Position numbers and translations under genes: made by a program. The notes under the pieces were generated by a model. That model made no database searches and was not told the DNA's origin. It saw only the letters and a program-made list of their open reading frames with translations. From DASRDS01 sp035570055 (lineage in GTDB: Bacteria; Gemmatimonadota; Gemmatimonadetes; Gemmatimonadales; Gemmatimonadaceae), in NCBI GenBank assembly GCA_035570055.1, contig DATMLM010000072.1, positions 17,385-81,384 of the forward strand: a stretch of DNA of 64,000 bases, given 5' to 3'. Below are positions 17,010-26,144 of the stretch, piece after piece; within the stretch, counting starts at the first letter, position 1, and the number at the start of each line of letters is the position of its first letter.

Positions 17010-19078
17010 GCGCCCGCGCCGCCATCGCGCGGGCGTGGCTCGGGCTCGACGCTGACGGGCCTGCACCGGGCATCTCGCTCGGCGCCATCACGTTGCGTCC
17101 GCATCAGGCCGCGGGCGTCGCGCGACTGCGGTCGGCGATCGACGAGTATGGCGGTGCGCTGCTCGCCGACGAGACCGGGTTGGGGAAGACCTACATCGCG
17201 GTCGCGCTCATCGCTGAGGCGAAACGGCCACTGGTCGTCGCGCCTTCGGCGCTCCTCCCCATGTGGCGTCGGGCGCTCACCGAGGCGAGCGTGTCGGCTC
17301 GGATCCATTCGTGCGAGGCACTCAGTCATGGTCGGCGGCCCGCGCCGAGTGATTTTGTCGTCGTCGACGAGGCGCATCATTTTCGCAACCCGGCGACGAG
17401 ACGATATGCCGCGCTCGCCGAGTTGACGACAGGCGCGAGAGTCCTGTTGCTCTCGGCCACGCCCGTGCACAACGCACACGCCGATATCACGGCCTTACTG
17501 GCGCTCTTTCGCGCGAATCCGCCGCTCGGCCGCGTCATCGTCCGCCGTGAGCACTCCGCGGAGACCCGGCCACGCGTGCGGCCGATGCAATGGATCGCCA
17601 CGGCCGATGACGAAGCGACACTGCACGACATCCTTGCGCTGCCGGCACCGGTGCCACCGCGCGACGGCGACGCGGGCGGCGCGCTCGTCGCACATGGCCT
17701 GGTGCGACAATGGGCGTCGAGTGCTGGCGCGCTCAAGGGTGCACTCAGACGTCGGCTCGCCCGCGCGATCGCGATGGCAGCCGCGCTCAAGAGCGATCGC
17801 CATCCAACGTATTGCGATCTGCGATCGTGGTGCCTCGGAGAAGGCGCCGTGCAGCTGGCGTTTCCCGAGTTGCTCATTCCCGACGTCGCCCCGGCGGGAA
17901 CGCGCGAGCTCCGCGATGCGGTCGAGGCGCATGCACACGGCGTGCGACGACTGCTGGCTCAGATGGCCGCGCGACCGAATCCCGATCTGGCCCGCGCCGC
18001 GGCGCTCGGGGACATCGCGGTCGGTCGCAAAACGATCGCGTTCTCGGCGTACGAGGATACCGTGCACACCATCGCGCGGCACCACGGCTACCGAAAGACG
18101 TGCGCGCTTGGCGGTCGCGGTGGCATCGTCGCCGGCGGGCGATTGCGGCGGGCCGAGGCGATCGCCCGGTTTGCTCCGATCGCTATGGGCTGTCCGGCGC
18201 CGGCCGCGGCGCATGAGATCGACTTGTTGATCGCGACGGATCTCTTGAGTGAAGGGCTCAACCTGCAGGACGCGTCGGTTGTCGTGCACCTCGATCTTCC
18301 GTGGACGCCCGCGCGCATGGAGCAACGAGTGGGGCGGGCGGCGCGGGTCGGCTCGCCACATCCCTGCGTGAGTGTCTACGCGCTGGCGCCGCCGGCGTCG
18401 GCCGAGGTGATGCTCGGCGTCGAGCGGCGGCTCCAAGAGAAGCTGCAGCAGGCGGCGCGTGCGGTTGGCGTGAGCCTCATGCTCTTTCCACAGCCGAGAG
18501 CCACCAGCATGCGATCGACACTCGAACGATGGGCGGCCGCTGACGTTCCCTCGGGCTCGATCGGCTCCGTGCGCGCCGAGCGAACCGGCTTTCTGGCCGC
18601 CGTTCGCGTCGACGCCGAGACGTTGCTCGTCGCCGAACACGGCTTCGGTGTCACGGACGACCCGGAAGATCTATTGCGTGCCGTTGGCTTGGCCGAGAAC
18701 GAAGCGACTGTCACCGATAGCGACGCGAGAGCGAAGGCAGAGCGGGCGGCTCTCGCGTGGGGCGAGCGTCGCGGAGTGACGCGAGACATCCATGATCTCG
18801 GCTCACGGCATGTTGCCAGGCGGATTGCTGGGATCGTGAGCAAAGCCCATGCACATCGGCGGCCGATGTTGGCCGAGATGGCCGCACGCGCGAGACGGGC
18901 GGCAACGTTGCCGTTGGGCGTCGGAGCCGAGGCCGCACTCGGGACGTTGGCTGAGGCAGTGATGGACGACGAGACTTGGCTAGCGGCGATTGCCGCGTTC
19001 GCGGACGATCATGGCCGAACGCAACCGGCGGCGCGGCCAGGCGTCGAGATTCTCGCCATGCTACTGTTCCACCCATGA
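17006..19078 (+). CDS. SNF2/DEAH-type helicase
   Basis: 690-residue superfamily 2 ATPase of the SNF2/RapA type. LADETGLGKT (Walker A, about 53-62) is followed by VAPSALLPMW (motif Ia), VVDEAHHF (motif II, DEAH at 121-124) and LLLSATPVHN (motif III). The second lobe has IATDLLSEGLNLQDA (motif V) and RMEQRVGRAARVG (motif VI). GTG at 17006 overlaps the methylase stop (GTGA), and the gene ends in an ATGA overlap with a HAD phosphatase gene. Methylase plus SNF2 helicase is a pairing seen in several phage-defence systems; no separate nuclease is visible here. Confidence 0.9.
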   Translation: MSARAAIARAWLGLDADGPAPGISLGAITLRPHQAAGVARLRSAIDEYGGALLADETGLGKTYIAVALIAEAKRPLVVAPSALLPMWRRALTEASVSARIHSCEALSHGRRPAPSDFVVVDEAHHFRNPATRRYAALAELTTGARVLLLSATPVHNAHADITALLALFRANPPLGRVIVRREHSAETRPRVRPMQWIATADDEATLHDILALPAPVPPRDGDAGGALVAHGLVRQWASSAGALKGALRRRLARAIAMAAALKSDRHPTYCDLRSWCLGEGAVQLAFPELLIPDVAPAGTRELRDAVEAHAHGVRRLLAQMAARPNPDLARAAALGDIAVGRKTIAFSAYEDTVHTIARHHGYRKTCALGGRGGIVAGGRLRRAEAIARFAPIAMGCPAPAAAHEIDLLIATDLLSEGLNLQDASVVVHLDLPWTPARMEQRVGRAARVGSPHPCVSVYALAPPASAEVMLGVERRLQEKLQQAARAVGVSLMLFPQPRATSMRSTLERWAAADVPSGSIGSVRAERTGFLAAVRVDAETLLVAEHGFGVTDDPEDLLRAVGLAENEATVTDSDARAKAERAALAWGERRGVTRDIHDLGSRHVARRIAGIVSKAHAHRRPMLAEMAARARRAATLPLGVGAEAALGTLAEAVMDDETWLAAIAAFADDHGRTQPAARPGVEILAMLLFHP

Positions 19079-19731
19079 ACGTGAGCGCTGTTCTGTTCGA
19101 CCTGGATGGCACGTTACTCGACACCATCGAATTGTTGCTCGCCAGCGTTCGCTGGGCCTTTCGTGACCGGTCTGAGCGCGTGCCGACACGAGAGGAATGG
19201 ATCGCGGGGATCGGGACGCCGCTGGCGTCGCAGATGCGAGTCTACGCGACGGACGAGCGGGATCTGGCAACGCTGATCGACGGGTACCGTGAGTATCAGC
19301 GTGCGCACCACGACGAGCTCACGCGGGCGTACGCGGACGCGATCGAGACGGTGGTGGACCTGCGCCGGGCCGGGTACCGGACGGGGGTCGTGACCTCGAA
19401 GGCGAGCGATATCGCGAACCGGAGCCTGGCGTTCGTCGGGCTCGATCGATATCTGGACGTGGTTGTGGGGTTCGATTCAACGGATCGGCACAAGCCAGAT
19501 CCGGAGCCCGTCAGATATGCACTGGATGCGCTGCAGGTCCCTCCATCCGCCGCCGTATTCGTGGGCGACTCGCCACACGACATGTACGCCGGAAACGCGG
19601 CGGGTGTAGTCACCGTAGGGGCGCTGTGGGGGCCGTTTCCGCGGTCGGCGCTCCTTCCCGCGTCGCCACGCTTCTATCTGGACCGGATCCGGGACCTTCC
19701 CCCGTTGCTAGAGCGGCTCAAAACGCTCTAA
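19075..19731 (+). CDS. HAD-family hydrolase, phosphoglycolate phosphatase-like
   Basis: 218-residue HAD phosphatase with a helical cap. Motif I is DLDGTLLDT (nucleophile Asp about 9), motif II is VVTSKA, motif III is the Lys in HKPDPEPV, and motif IV is FVGDSPHD. This is the Gph/PpaX/pyrophosphatase branch. The ATG at 19075 overlaps the helicase stop, so it is translationally coupled to the methylase/helicase pair. It may be a housekeeping phosphatase that happens to follow them, or an accessory part of the system. Confidence 0.9.
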   Translation: MNVSAVLFDLDGTLLDTIELLLASVRWAFRDRSERVPTREEWIAGIGTPLASQMRVYATDERDLATLIDGYREYQRAHHDELTRAYADAIETVVDLRRAGYRTGVVTSKASDIANRSLAFVGLDRYLDVVVGFDSTDRHKPDPEPVRYALDALQVPPSAAVFVGDSPHDMYAGNAAGVVTVGALWGPFPRSALLPASPRFYLDRIRDLPPLLERLKTL

Positions 19732-19810
19732 GAACTACTTGGGGGCAAGATGCAAACCTTCGGGACGGTCCGGCGATCTCAACACACGAGACGCATGGAC
19801 AGTCCGACCG

Positions 19811-20392
19811 ATGCTTGTGGCGCCTTTTGAGGCGGCAAACGACGCTGAGGCCGCCAGGGCGGCTGAGGCGACGGACATTGCGGCCGCCCGGGCGGGCGAC
19901 GCGCGGGCGTTCGAGCGGCTGTACCGCGTCCACGTCGATCGGGTGTTCTCGCTCTGCATCCGGATGGCGGGCGACCGGACGATGGCCGAGGAACTGACTC
20001 AGGACTGCTTTGTCCGGGCGTGGGAACGGTTGTCGTCGTTTCGGGGTGAGAGCGCGTTTGGTACGTGGCTGTACCGGCTGGCCGTGAACGTGGTCTTGAA
20101 TGCCCGCAAAACCGCGGGCCGGGCGCGGAAGCGGTTCGTGACGGACGAAGAGGGTGATGAACGGAATGAACCGAGTGGAGAGCGCGAGACCTTCAGGAAT
20201 CCAGGGACGATCCTGGACTTGGAACAGGCGGTGGCAGGGCTCCCACCGGGTGCACGACGAGTGTTCGTGTTACATGATGTGCAGGGCTACCGACATGAGG
20301 AGATCGCCGAGATGCTGGGAATCACATCGGGCGGAAGCAAAGCACAATTGCATCGCGCCCGGCTCCTTCTCCGCGGCGCGCTGGAACGATGA
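19811..20392 (+). CDS. ECF-type RNA polymerase sigma factor
   Basis: 193-residue sigma-70 family protein with region 2 (ARAGDARAFERLYRVHVDRV, then RMAGDRTMAEELTQDCFVRA) and region 4 (LPPGARRVFVLHDVQGYRHEEIAEMLGIT). ATG at 19811 is chosen; a longer frame from 19739 adds 24 non-conserved residues. The gene overlaps the zinc-finger anti-sigma gene, and two DUF4097 genes follow closely. This is a compact envelope-stress style operon. Such sigma factors normally drive their own operon. Confidence 0.93.
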   Translation: MLVAPFEAANDAEAARAAEATDIAAARAGDARAFERLYRVHVDRVFSLCIRMAGDRTMAEELTQDCFVRAWERLSSFRGESAFGTWLYRLAVNVVLNARKTAGRARKRFVTDEEGDERNEPSGERETFRNPGTILDLEQAVAGLPPGARRVFVLHDVQGYRHEEIAEMLGITSGGSKAQLHRARLLLRGALER

Positions 20393-21090
20393 TGACACCT
20401 GAATTGCAATGCGACGCGTTTGACGCGTTGCTCCCGGACTATCTCGAGCGGTCGCTCGATGCGGCGACCATGGCCGCGGCGCGCATGCACCTGGCGACGT
20501 GCGAGCGATGCGCGTCGTGGGTGCGCGACCTCGACGACATTCGGGCGCGGGCGGCCGAGCTGCCGTTGCTCACGCCGTCGCGGGATCTGTGGCCGGACAT
20601 CGCCGCCCGGTTGTCGACGGGTGTCGTCTCGCTCGACGAGCGACGGGAGCGCATGGTGCGGCGGCGGCATTGGCTGGTGAACGGCGCGGCGGCCGCCGGC
20701 CTGATCATCGCGACGGCGATCGGCACGGTGTCGGTGATGCGGTTCATGCAGCCCGCAATCCACATCGCCGAGAAGAACCCGAACAACCCGCTGCCGCCGG
20801 TCCCGATACCAGTCATCCCGGTCGCCGAGAAACTGCCCGCGACCGTGACCTATGAGAGAGAGATCGACGGCTTGCGGACGATCGTCCGCGACCGTCGTGC
20901 ACAGCTCGATCCCAAGACGATCGCGGTGATCGAGAAAAACCTGAGCGTGATTGATTCGGCGATCGCCGAAAGCCGCGCCGCGCTGCGGAAGGATTCCACG
21001 AGCGCATTCCTCGCCGATCAGCTCGACCACGCGCTGGACACGAAGCTCACGCTGCTGCGCACGGTCGCGTTACTCCCGGCCCGTACCTAA
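20389..21090 (+). CDS. Anti-sigma factor with zinc-finger domain
   Basis: 233 residues. The N-terminus carries the ZAS/zf-HC2 motif H-x3-C-x2-C (HLATCERC), which binds zinc and masks the sigma factor. One transmembrane helix (about 98-118, AAAAGLIIATAIGTVSVM) is followed by a Pro-rich linker and an extracytoplasmic helical segment. The ATG overlaps the stop of the ECF sigma gene, with a second ATG directly after it; either may be used. It is the expected membrane regulator of that sigma factor. Confidence 0.9.
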   Translation: MMTPELQCDAFDALLPDYLERSLDAATMAAARMHLATCERCASWVRDLDDIRARAAELPLLTPSRDLWPDIAARLSTGVVSLDERRERMVRRRHWLVNGAAAAGLIIATAIGTVSVMRFMQPAIHIAEKNPNNPLPPVPIPVIPVAEKLPATVTYEREIDGLRTIVRDRRAQLDPKTIAVIEKNLSVIDSAIAESRAALRKDSTSAFLADQLDHALDTKLTLLRTVALLPART

Positions 21091-21096
21091 GCGACG

Positions 21097-22227
21097 ATGA
21101 AACCAACCCTCATCTGCCTAGCGCTCCTCGCCGCCCCGCTCATCGCGGCGGCGCAGGTGCCGCCCACGCCCCCGACTCCGCCTGTGCCGCCGCCGCCTCC
21201 CTCGAGTGAGTGGAGGGATTACGGCGATGCGTGGAAGGACTGGGCGAAGAACTACTCGAAAGCCATGAAGGACTACGCGAAAGACTTCGACGAGAAATTC
21301 GCCGACGCGTATGACCAGGACGAGAAATACGACAAGAAGTTCGAGCAGAAATACGAGCGCAAGTACGATCGCGATCGCGACAGCGACAACGAGCGCGACG
21401 ACCAGGATGGCGAGACCATCGACACGACGGTCGCGTTCTCGGGCTCCGGCGGGATCGTCGACCTCGGGATCATCTCGGGCACCATTACCGTCCGCGGGTG
21501 GTCGCGCGGCGAAGCCAAGATCCACGCGACGAGCGAAGAGGGGCGCGTCGACTTCGAGCACAGCGCGAATCGCATTCTGCTCGATGTCCGGCAGCACCAC
21601 GATGGCGACAGCGAGTTCGACATCACCGTCCCGTTCGGCACGCGTGTGCTCATGCGCAGCACGTCGGGCGATCTGCACTCCGAGGGCGTCAAAGGACCGA
21701 TCGAAGTGCGGACCGTGAGCGGCGAGGTGCGCGTCGGCGATGTCGTCGGTGACGCGGTCATCGAGGGCGTGTCCGGCGATATCGGAGTGCGCAACGTCGA
21801 GGGCAACCTGCGGGTCAACTGCGTGAGCGGCGAGATCGAGCTGTCGGCGGTCCATGGCGATGTCGACGCGTCGACGGTCAGCGGCGACATCTCGCTCCCG
21901 AACGGCCGGTCGCGCATCGTGCGCATGGAGTCCGTGAGCGGCAACCTCACCTATGGCGGGCCGGTCGCCGGCGACGGGCGGTACGACTTCCACTCGCACT
22001 CCGGCGATGTCACCCTGCACGTGCCGCCGGACATCGGCGCCTCGCTCGCCATGGAGACGTTCAGCGGGTCGATCGAGAGCGAGTTCCGCATCACGATCAC
22101 CACGGACACCAACGGGCATCACGGCAGTGGGCAGCACATCGAGACCACGCTCGGACACGGTGGGGCACACATTCAGATCGAGACGTTCAGCGGGGATATT
22201 CGCCTCGAGCATCTCTCTTCCCAATGA
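21097..22227 (+). CDS. DUF4097 family beta-helix/adhesin-like protein
   Basis: 376 residues with a signal peptide (MKPTLICLALLAAPLIAAAQ), a Pro-rich linker, a highly charged Asp/Lys/Tyr segment (about 38-105), then repeated strands such as TVSGEVRVGD, GVSGDIGV, CVSGEIEL, TVSGDISL and SVSGNLTY. The repeated SG-x-[IV] turns are the DUF4097 signature and suggest a right-handed beta solenoid in the envelope. It starts six bases after the anti-sigma gene and overlaps the next DUF4097 gene. The function of the family is not established. Confidence 0.88.
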   Translation: MKPTLICLALLAAPLIAAAQVPPTPPTPPVPPPPPSSEWRDYGDAWKDWAKNYSKAMKDYAKDFDEKFADAYDQDEKYDKKFEQKYERKYDRDRDSDNERDDQDGETIDTTVAFSGSGGIVDLGIISGTITVRGWSRGEAKIHATSEEGRVDFEHSANRILLDVRQHHDGDSEFDITVPFGTRVLMRSTSGDLHSEGVKGPIEVRTVSGEVRVGDVVGDAVIEGVSGDIGVRNVEGNLRVNCVSGEIELSAVHGDVDASTVSGDISLPNGRSRIVRMESVSGNLTYGGPVAGDGRYDFHSHSGDVTLHVPPDIGASLAMETFSGSIESEFRITITTDTNGHHGSGQHIETTLGHGGAHIQIETFSGDIRLEHLSSQ

Positions 22228-23048
22228 GAACGACCATGACCATTCGCGCGTTCGCCATCATGATCGCCGCCGGCGCCCTCTCGGCTGCTTCCCTTTCGGC
22301 ACAGACCGATCATGGGGATACTTCGCGGGACTTCCACTGGAGCGGCAACGTGGGAAGCGGGCACTGGCTCCGCGTGCGGAACCTCTCCGGAGCAGTCCAC
22401 GTGCAGGCGGCCAGTGGGAACGATGTGGTCGTCGATGCGCACAAGCGTTGGCGGCGCGGGGATCCCGCTGCCGTCCGCTTCACCGTCGACAAGACATCGG
22501 ACGGCGACATCCTCATCTGTGCGCTCTGGGGCAATGAGTCCAGCTGCGACGAGGACGGGTATCAGTCGCATTCGCACCATCATCACGGGTGGGACGACGA
22601 CGACGACGTTTCCGTCGAGTTCACGGTGCAACTACCGAAGGGCGTCAACATCGCGACATCCACCGTCAACGGTGGCGTGTTCGTCGACGGCGCGACGGGC
22701 AAGGTCGAGGTGAGCACGGTCAACGGCAGCGTCGAGGCCACCACGCTCGGCGGGCCCGTCGAGGCGTCCACGGTGAACGGCGACGTCGAGGTGCACATGC
22801 ATTCGACATCCGACGCGACGCACCTCGAGTACTCGACCGTCAATGGCTCTGTCAAAGTGTATTTGCCGACGGAGCTCAATGCGGACATCGAGATGTCGAC
22901 GGTGAACGGCAGCTTTCACTCCGACTACCCGCTCGCGCTGAGCGGGCGCATCGACCCGCACCATCTGCACGCCCAGATCGGCACTGGCGGGCCGCGCGTG
23001 CGGTGCTCGACCGTGAACGGCAGCATCGATCTGCGCAAAGCGACGTAG
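22224..23048 (+). CDS. DUF4097 family protein, second copy
   Basis: 274 residues with a signal peptide (to about residue 27, AAGALSAASLSAQ). It has the same kind of solenoid repeats as its neighbour, but with the turn motif STVNGxV repeated seven times or so instead of TVSGxI. A His/Asp-rich patch (SHSHHHHGWDDDDD, about 114-127) could bind metal ions. The ATG overlaps the stop of the first DUF4097 gene. The pair probably arose by duplication and diverged in the repeat consensus. It is the last gene of the ECF sigma operon. Confidence 0.87.
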   Translation: MRTTMTIRAFAIMIAAGALSAASLSAQTDHGDTSRDFHWSGNVGSGHWLRVRNLSGAVHVQAASGNDVVVDAHKRWRRGDPAAVRFTVDKTSDGDILICALWGNESSCDEDGYQSHSHHHHGWDDDDDVSVEFTVQLPKGVNIATSTVNGGVFVDGATGKVEVSTVNGSVEATTLGGPVEASTVNGDVEVHMHSTSDATHLEYSTVNGSVKVYLPTELNADIEMSTVNGSFHSDYPLALSGRIDPHHLHAQIGTGGPRVRCSTVNGSIDLRKAT

Positions 23049-23061
23049 CCCGGGGCCCGGT

Positions 23062-23098
23062 TATATTTAGGGAAACCTCAGTTCTCGGAGCTTTCCCT
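23062..23098 (+). promoter_or_regulatory. -10-like element and leader hairpin of the BI-1 gene
   Basis: TATATT at 23063-23068 resembles a -10 box. AGGGAAA (23069-23075) pairs with TTTCCCT (23092-23098), forming a 7-bp stem that ends one base before the ATG. The hairpin would hide the start region, which has no clear ribosome-binding site. Confidence 0.4.
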
Positions 23099-23099
23099 G

Positions 23100-23780
23100 A
23101 TGGGCACGTCCTACGCCCTGCCAGCCCAAGTCGTCCGGAGCGGCGCCGACCGAGCGACCCTCGTCCGCCGCACCTATGCCTTGGTCTTCACGGGCATACT
23201 GTTTACCATTGCCGGCGCCGCGTTCTCGTGGTCCCAGCCGGCGATCCTGCAGGCTGTCGTTCAGCATCCGCTGATCGCCGGACTCGTGATGTTCGCGCCA
23301 CTGCTCGCGGCCCAGCGCGCCGCCCGCAGCTTCCCGGCGAACATCGGGTTCGTGTATCTCTTCACGTTCATGATGGGCATTTTCCTCGCGCCCATGCTGC
23401 TGTACTACGCCCGCGTGCAACCGGGCGTGCTCCAAGAGGCAGGCCTGTTGACGGGCACGGCGTTCGGCGCCCTGACGATGTACGCCTTCGTCAGCCGCCG
23501 CGACTTCTCCGCGTGGGGCTCGTTCTTTTTCACGGGCCTGATCGTGCTGATCGTCGCATCCGTGCTCAACTTTTTCCTGCACAGCACGGGCGTGCAACTC
23601 TGGATCGCGGGCGCGACGGTCCTGGTCTTCTCGGGCCTGCTCGTGTTCGACACGTGGCGCATCCGGAACTACTTCGGTCCGGATGACTACGTGCTGGCCG
23701 CGGTCAACATCTATCTGGATCTGCTCAACCTGTTCATGGCGATCCTGACCCTGCTGGGCGGGTCGCGTCGCCGGGGTTAG
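23100..23780 (+). CDS. Bax inhibitor-1 (BI-1/YccA) family membrane protein
   Basis: 226 residues with seven hydrophobic segments. The last helices carry the BI-1 features: LLVFDTWRIRN and the Asp pair region near YLDLLNLFMAILTLLG. BI-1 proteins are pH-sensitive calcium leak channels; in bacteria YccA and YetJ are the studied members, YccA also modulating FtsH. The gene's last 47 bases overlap, tail to tail, the end of the leftward membrane protein gene. Confidence 0.92.
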   Translation: MGTSYALPAQVVRSGADRATLVRRTYALVFTGILFTIAGAAFSWSQPAILQAVVQHPLIAGLVMFAPLLAAQRAARSFPANIGFVYLFTFMMGIFLAPMLLYYARVQPGVLQEAGLLTGTAFGALTMYAFVSRRDFSAWGSFFFTGLIVLIVASVLNFFLHSTGVQLWIAGATVLVFSGLLVFDTWRIRNYFGPDDYVLAAVNIYLDLLNLFMAILTLLGGSRRRG

Positions 23781-25161
23781 CGAGCTCCCACACCGTCCCA
23801 TCATCGAGCCGCGCCACCCGAGCGAGCCTGAGTCGCTCGGCGATCGAATCCGGTGGCGCGGCGTCCGGGCTCGGGATGTCGAACGCGACCATGAGCCCAT
23901 GCGTTCGCAGCAGCCGGTCGCCAAATCGACGGAGCGTGAGCGGCTCGAGCACCGGCGGCAGACTGTGCGAGCTCCGGCCGGCCTGGAAGTACAACGCTAC
24001 GGGCCAATTCGTGTAGATGGTCCGGCCGTTCGCCGAGTCGCGCACCCAGGCGACGGTCGGCGAATACCGCCAGTCGGAGCTGGCAAAGTCGTTCCCATCG
24101 TCGAGCGCGTTCTTGATCGCGCCGGCGCTCACTATGGCCGACGCGACGACCCAGGCGCCGAGTAGGAACCGCGCGATGCGCGGCGCCGAAGCAAGCGCGG
24201 CAACGGTCGCCAGCTCGGCCAGCAAGAAACCCGGCGCAAAAATGCGCTCGTCGAACGGAATGTTCGGGTCCGCGCGCAGTCGCGACACGACGGTGATCGC
24301 CGCCAGGCTCGCTCCGATGAGTGCCGCCGCCCAAATGATCGGCCGCGAGCGCCACGCTCTCACAACTGTCACGATCGCGATGGCGGCGATCACCGCGGCC
24401 ACCGCCCAGCGAACCGCCGGAGCCGTGATGCCGGGCGCGAGCCAGTCGGCGACGGTATTCGCGCCAACGCGAAGCGTAGCGCCAAAGTGCCCATAGCTGG
24501 CGATCCGCCGAATCTCCGCGTTCCGCGAGGTCCAGAGGCGCAACGCGATCACCGCCGGCAACGAGACGAGCGCGAGATCGCGCAGCCGCCGACGCCAGGG
24601 CACACCGCGGCGCGCGACCACCCACAGGGCCGCGGCCACCACGAGGCCGACGCCCGCATATCGCACCATGACGGTCGCCGCGCCGACGAGACCAAGTGCG
24701 AGCCGCGACATCCCGTCGTCGCGCTCGAATAGGGCGAGGGCCGCGACGAGCAGCGCGAGAAACAACGGCTCGCTGAGTACGGAGAGGTGCGCGTCGACGA
24801 GCGCGGGCGTCAGGAAAATGACTGCGACCGCGACGAACCCGAGCGCCATCGTGTCCATGAGCAGACAGATCACGGTCGCTGTCGCGAAGGCGGAAGCCGC
24901 TATGACGATCCGCGCCGATTGCACGGGCGACACGCCCAGCGCGATCGGCCCGGCGATCGCGATCGGAAACCCCGGCGGGAAATGGGCCAGGGCCTCCGTC
25001 GTATCGCTCGCGGCCCACCCGCTCGTCGGGATGCGGAACGCGCCCGTGCGGACGAACGACACCGCGGCTCCCACGTACGACGCCGCGTCCGGATCGAGCC
25101 CGGGCCCTGGCGGCCGCGTCGCGAACGCTACGAGCGCGAACGCGGCCGCGCCGGCGAGCAC
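23734..25161 (-). CDS. Polytopic membrane protein, GT39/ArnT-like
   Basis: 475 residues with about ten hydrophobic segments and a soluble C-terminal tail. The first extracytoplasmic loop holds an acidic pair in GLDPDAASYVGAA, where GT-C glycosyltransferases such as ArnT and the dolichyl mannosyltransferase-like proteins have their catalytic Asp. The overall layout supports a lipid-linked sugar transferase or related integral membrane protein, without a defined substrate. GTG at 25161 is the only standard start near the first helix; the frame is open a little further upstream. It follows the OmpA-like gene on the same strand. Confidence 0.72.
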   Translation of the reverse strand: MLAGAAAFALVAFATRPPGPGLDPDAASYVGAAVSFVRTGAFRIPTSGWAASDTTEALAHFPPGFPIAIAGPIALGVSPVQSARIVIAASAFATATVICLLMDTMALGFVAVAVIFLTPALVDAHLSVLSEPLFLALLVAALALFERDDGMSRLALGLVGAATVMVRYAGVGLVVAAALWVVARRGVPWRRRLRDLALVSLPAVIALRLWTSRNAEIRRIASYGHFGATLRVGANTVADWLAPGITAPAVRWAVAAVIAAIAIVTVVRAWRSRPIIWAAALIGASLAAITVVSRLRADPNIPFDERIFAPGFLLAELATVAALASAPRIARFLLGAWVVASAIVSAGAIKNALDDGNDFASSDWRYSPTVAWVRDSANGRTIYTNWPVALYFQAGRSSHSLPPVLEPLTLRRFGDRLLRTHGLMVAFDIPSPDAAPPDSIAERLRLARVARLDDGTVWELANPGDATRPAGSGSP

Positions 25162-25202
25162 CGACGCGACCGCGCGAGACTTACCGAGCGGCGACTGCCT
25201 TG

Positions 25203-26144
25203 CTACGGCTTCCCCGCCGAGTCTTTGGCCGCGGCCGCCGGCGCCGCGGGGGGCGGCGGCGCGTTCGGATTCGCGGCCGTCGCAGGGGCGCCACCCGTCG
25301 CTTGGTCCTTGAGTCCGGCGCCTTCGATGATCACCTCGACGCGCCGATTGGCGGCCCGCCCATCGGGCGTCGTGTTCGCGGCCACCGGATTGTCTTTGCC
25401 GAACCCGTGCGACGAGATGATCGTCGAGTCGATGCCGCCCCCGACGAGCGCCGCGCGCACCGCGCCCGCGCGGGCCTCGGACAACTTCAGATTGTACGCA
25501 TCCCCACCGGTCGCGTCCGTATACCCTTCGACCGAGATGTGATGGCTGGGATACTGCTTCAGCACCGAGGCAATCTGCCGGATGTTATTCTGCGCGCTCG
25601 GCTTGATCGTCGCCTGCCCCACGTCGAACAGAATGTCGGAGAGCGACAGCACGAGGCCGCGCGCGGTCTCCTTGATGTTCGTCATCTCGCTGACCAGCGA
25701 CTGCAGCTGCTGCATCGCCTGACCGAGCTGCGCGTTCGCCGCCTCGGCCACCTTGTGCAGCGAATCCGCGCGCGCCTGCGCGGCCGCCCCCTGCGCCTGC
25801 GAGAGCGCGAGCTGCTTCTGGAGGCGCGCGTCGTGCAAGCTGTCCGTCGAGCGCTGCGCCAACGCCCGCGCGTTGCTCGCCTCGGCCGTCTGCGTCATGC
25901 GCAACGCGACCGCCGCGATCCCGTTCACGTACTCCTGGTTCTGCGCCTGCGAGAACGCGCTCTGCGCCGTGTCGATCGCGCCCCGCGCGCGGATCATATC
26001 GCCTTCGGCCCGCCGATCGGCGCCCTGCGATTGCAACGTCTGGTAGAGTGATTGCGCTTGCGTCAGCGATTCCGGTTTCTGAATCGAGGCCCCACACGCG
26101 CCGAGGACGACCAGCGCTCCGGTCAATACGAATCGACTCCGCAT
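25203..26144 (-). CDS. OmpA-family lipoprotein
   Basis: 313 residues. Lipoprotein signal MRSRFVLTGALVVLGAC with the acylated Cys at 17. Residues about 25-150 are a long helical, probably coiled-coil region rich in Ala and Gln. Residues about 160-275 are an OmpA peptidoglycan-binding domain: DILFDVGQATIKPSAQNN, then VEGYTDATGGDAYNLKLSEARA with the meso-DAP-binding Asp and Arg. A Pro/Ala-rich tail follows. The gene's ATG overlaps the stop of the preceding small lipoprotein gene. It is a likely cell-wall anchor of the outer membrane. Confidence 0.92.
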   Translation of the reverse strand: MRSRFVLTGALVVLGACGASIQKPESLTQAQSLYQTLQSQGADRRAEGDMIRARGAIDTAQSAFSQAQNQEYVNGIAAVALRMTQTAEASNARALAQRSTDSLHDARLQKQLALSQAQGAAAQARADSLHKVAEAANAQLGQAMQQLQSLVSEMTNIKETARGLVLSLSDILFDVGQATIKPSAQNNIRQIASVLKQYPSHHISVEGYTDATGGDAYNLKLSEARAGAVRAALVGGGIDSTIISSHGFGKDNPVAANTTPDGRAANRRVEVIIEGAGLKDQATGGAPATAANPNAPPPPAAPAAAAKDSAGKP

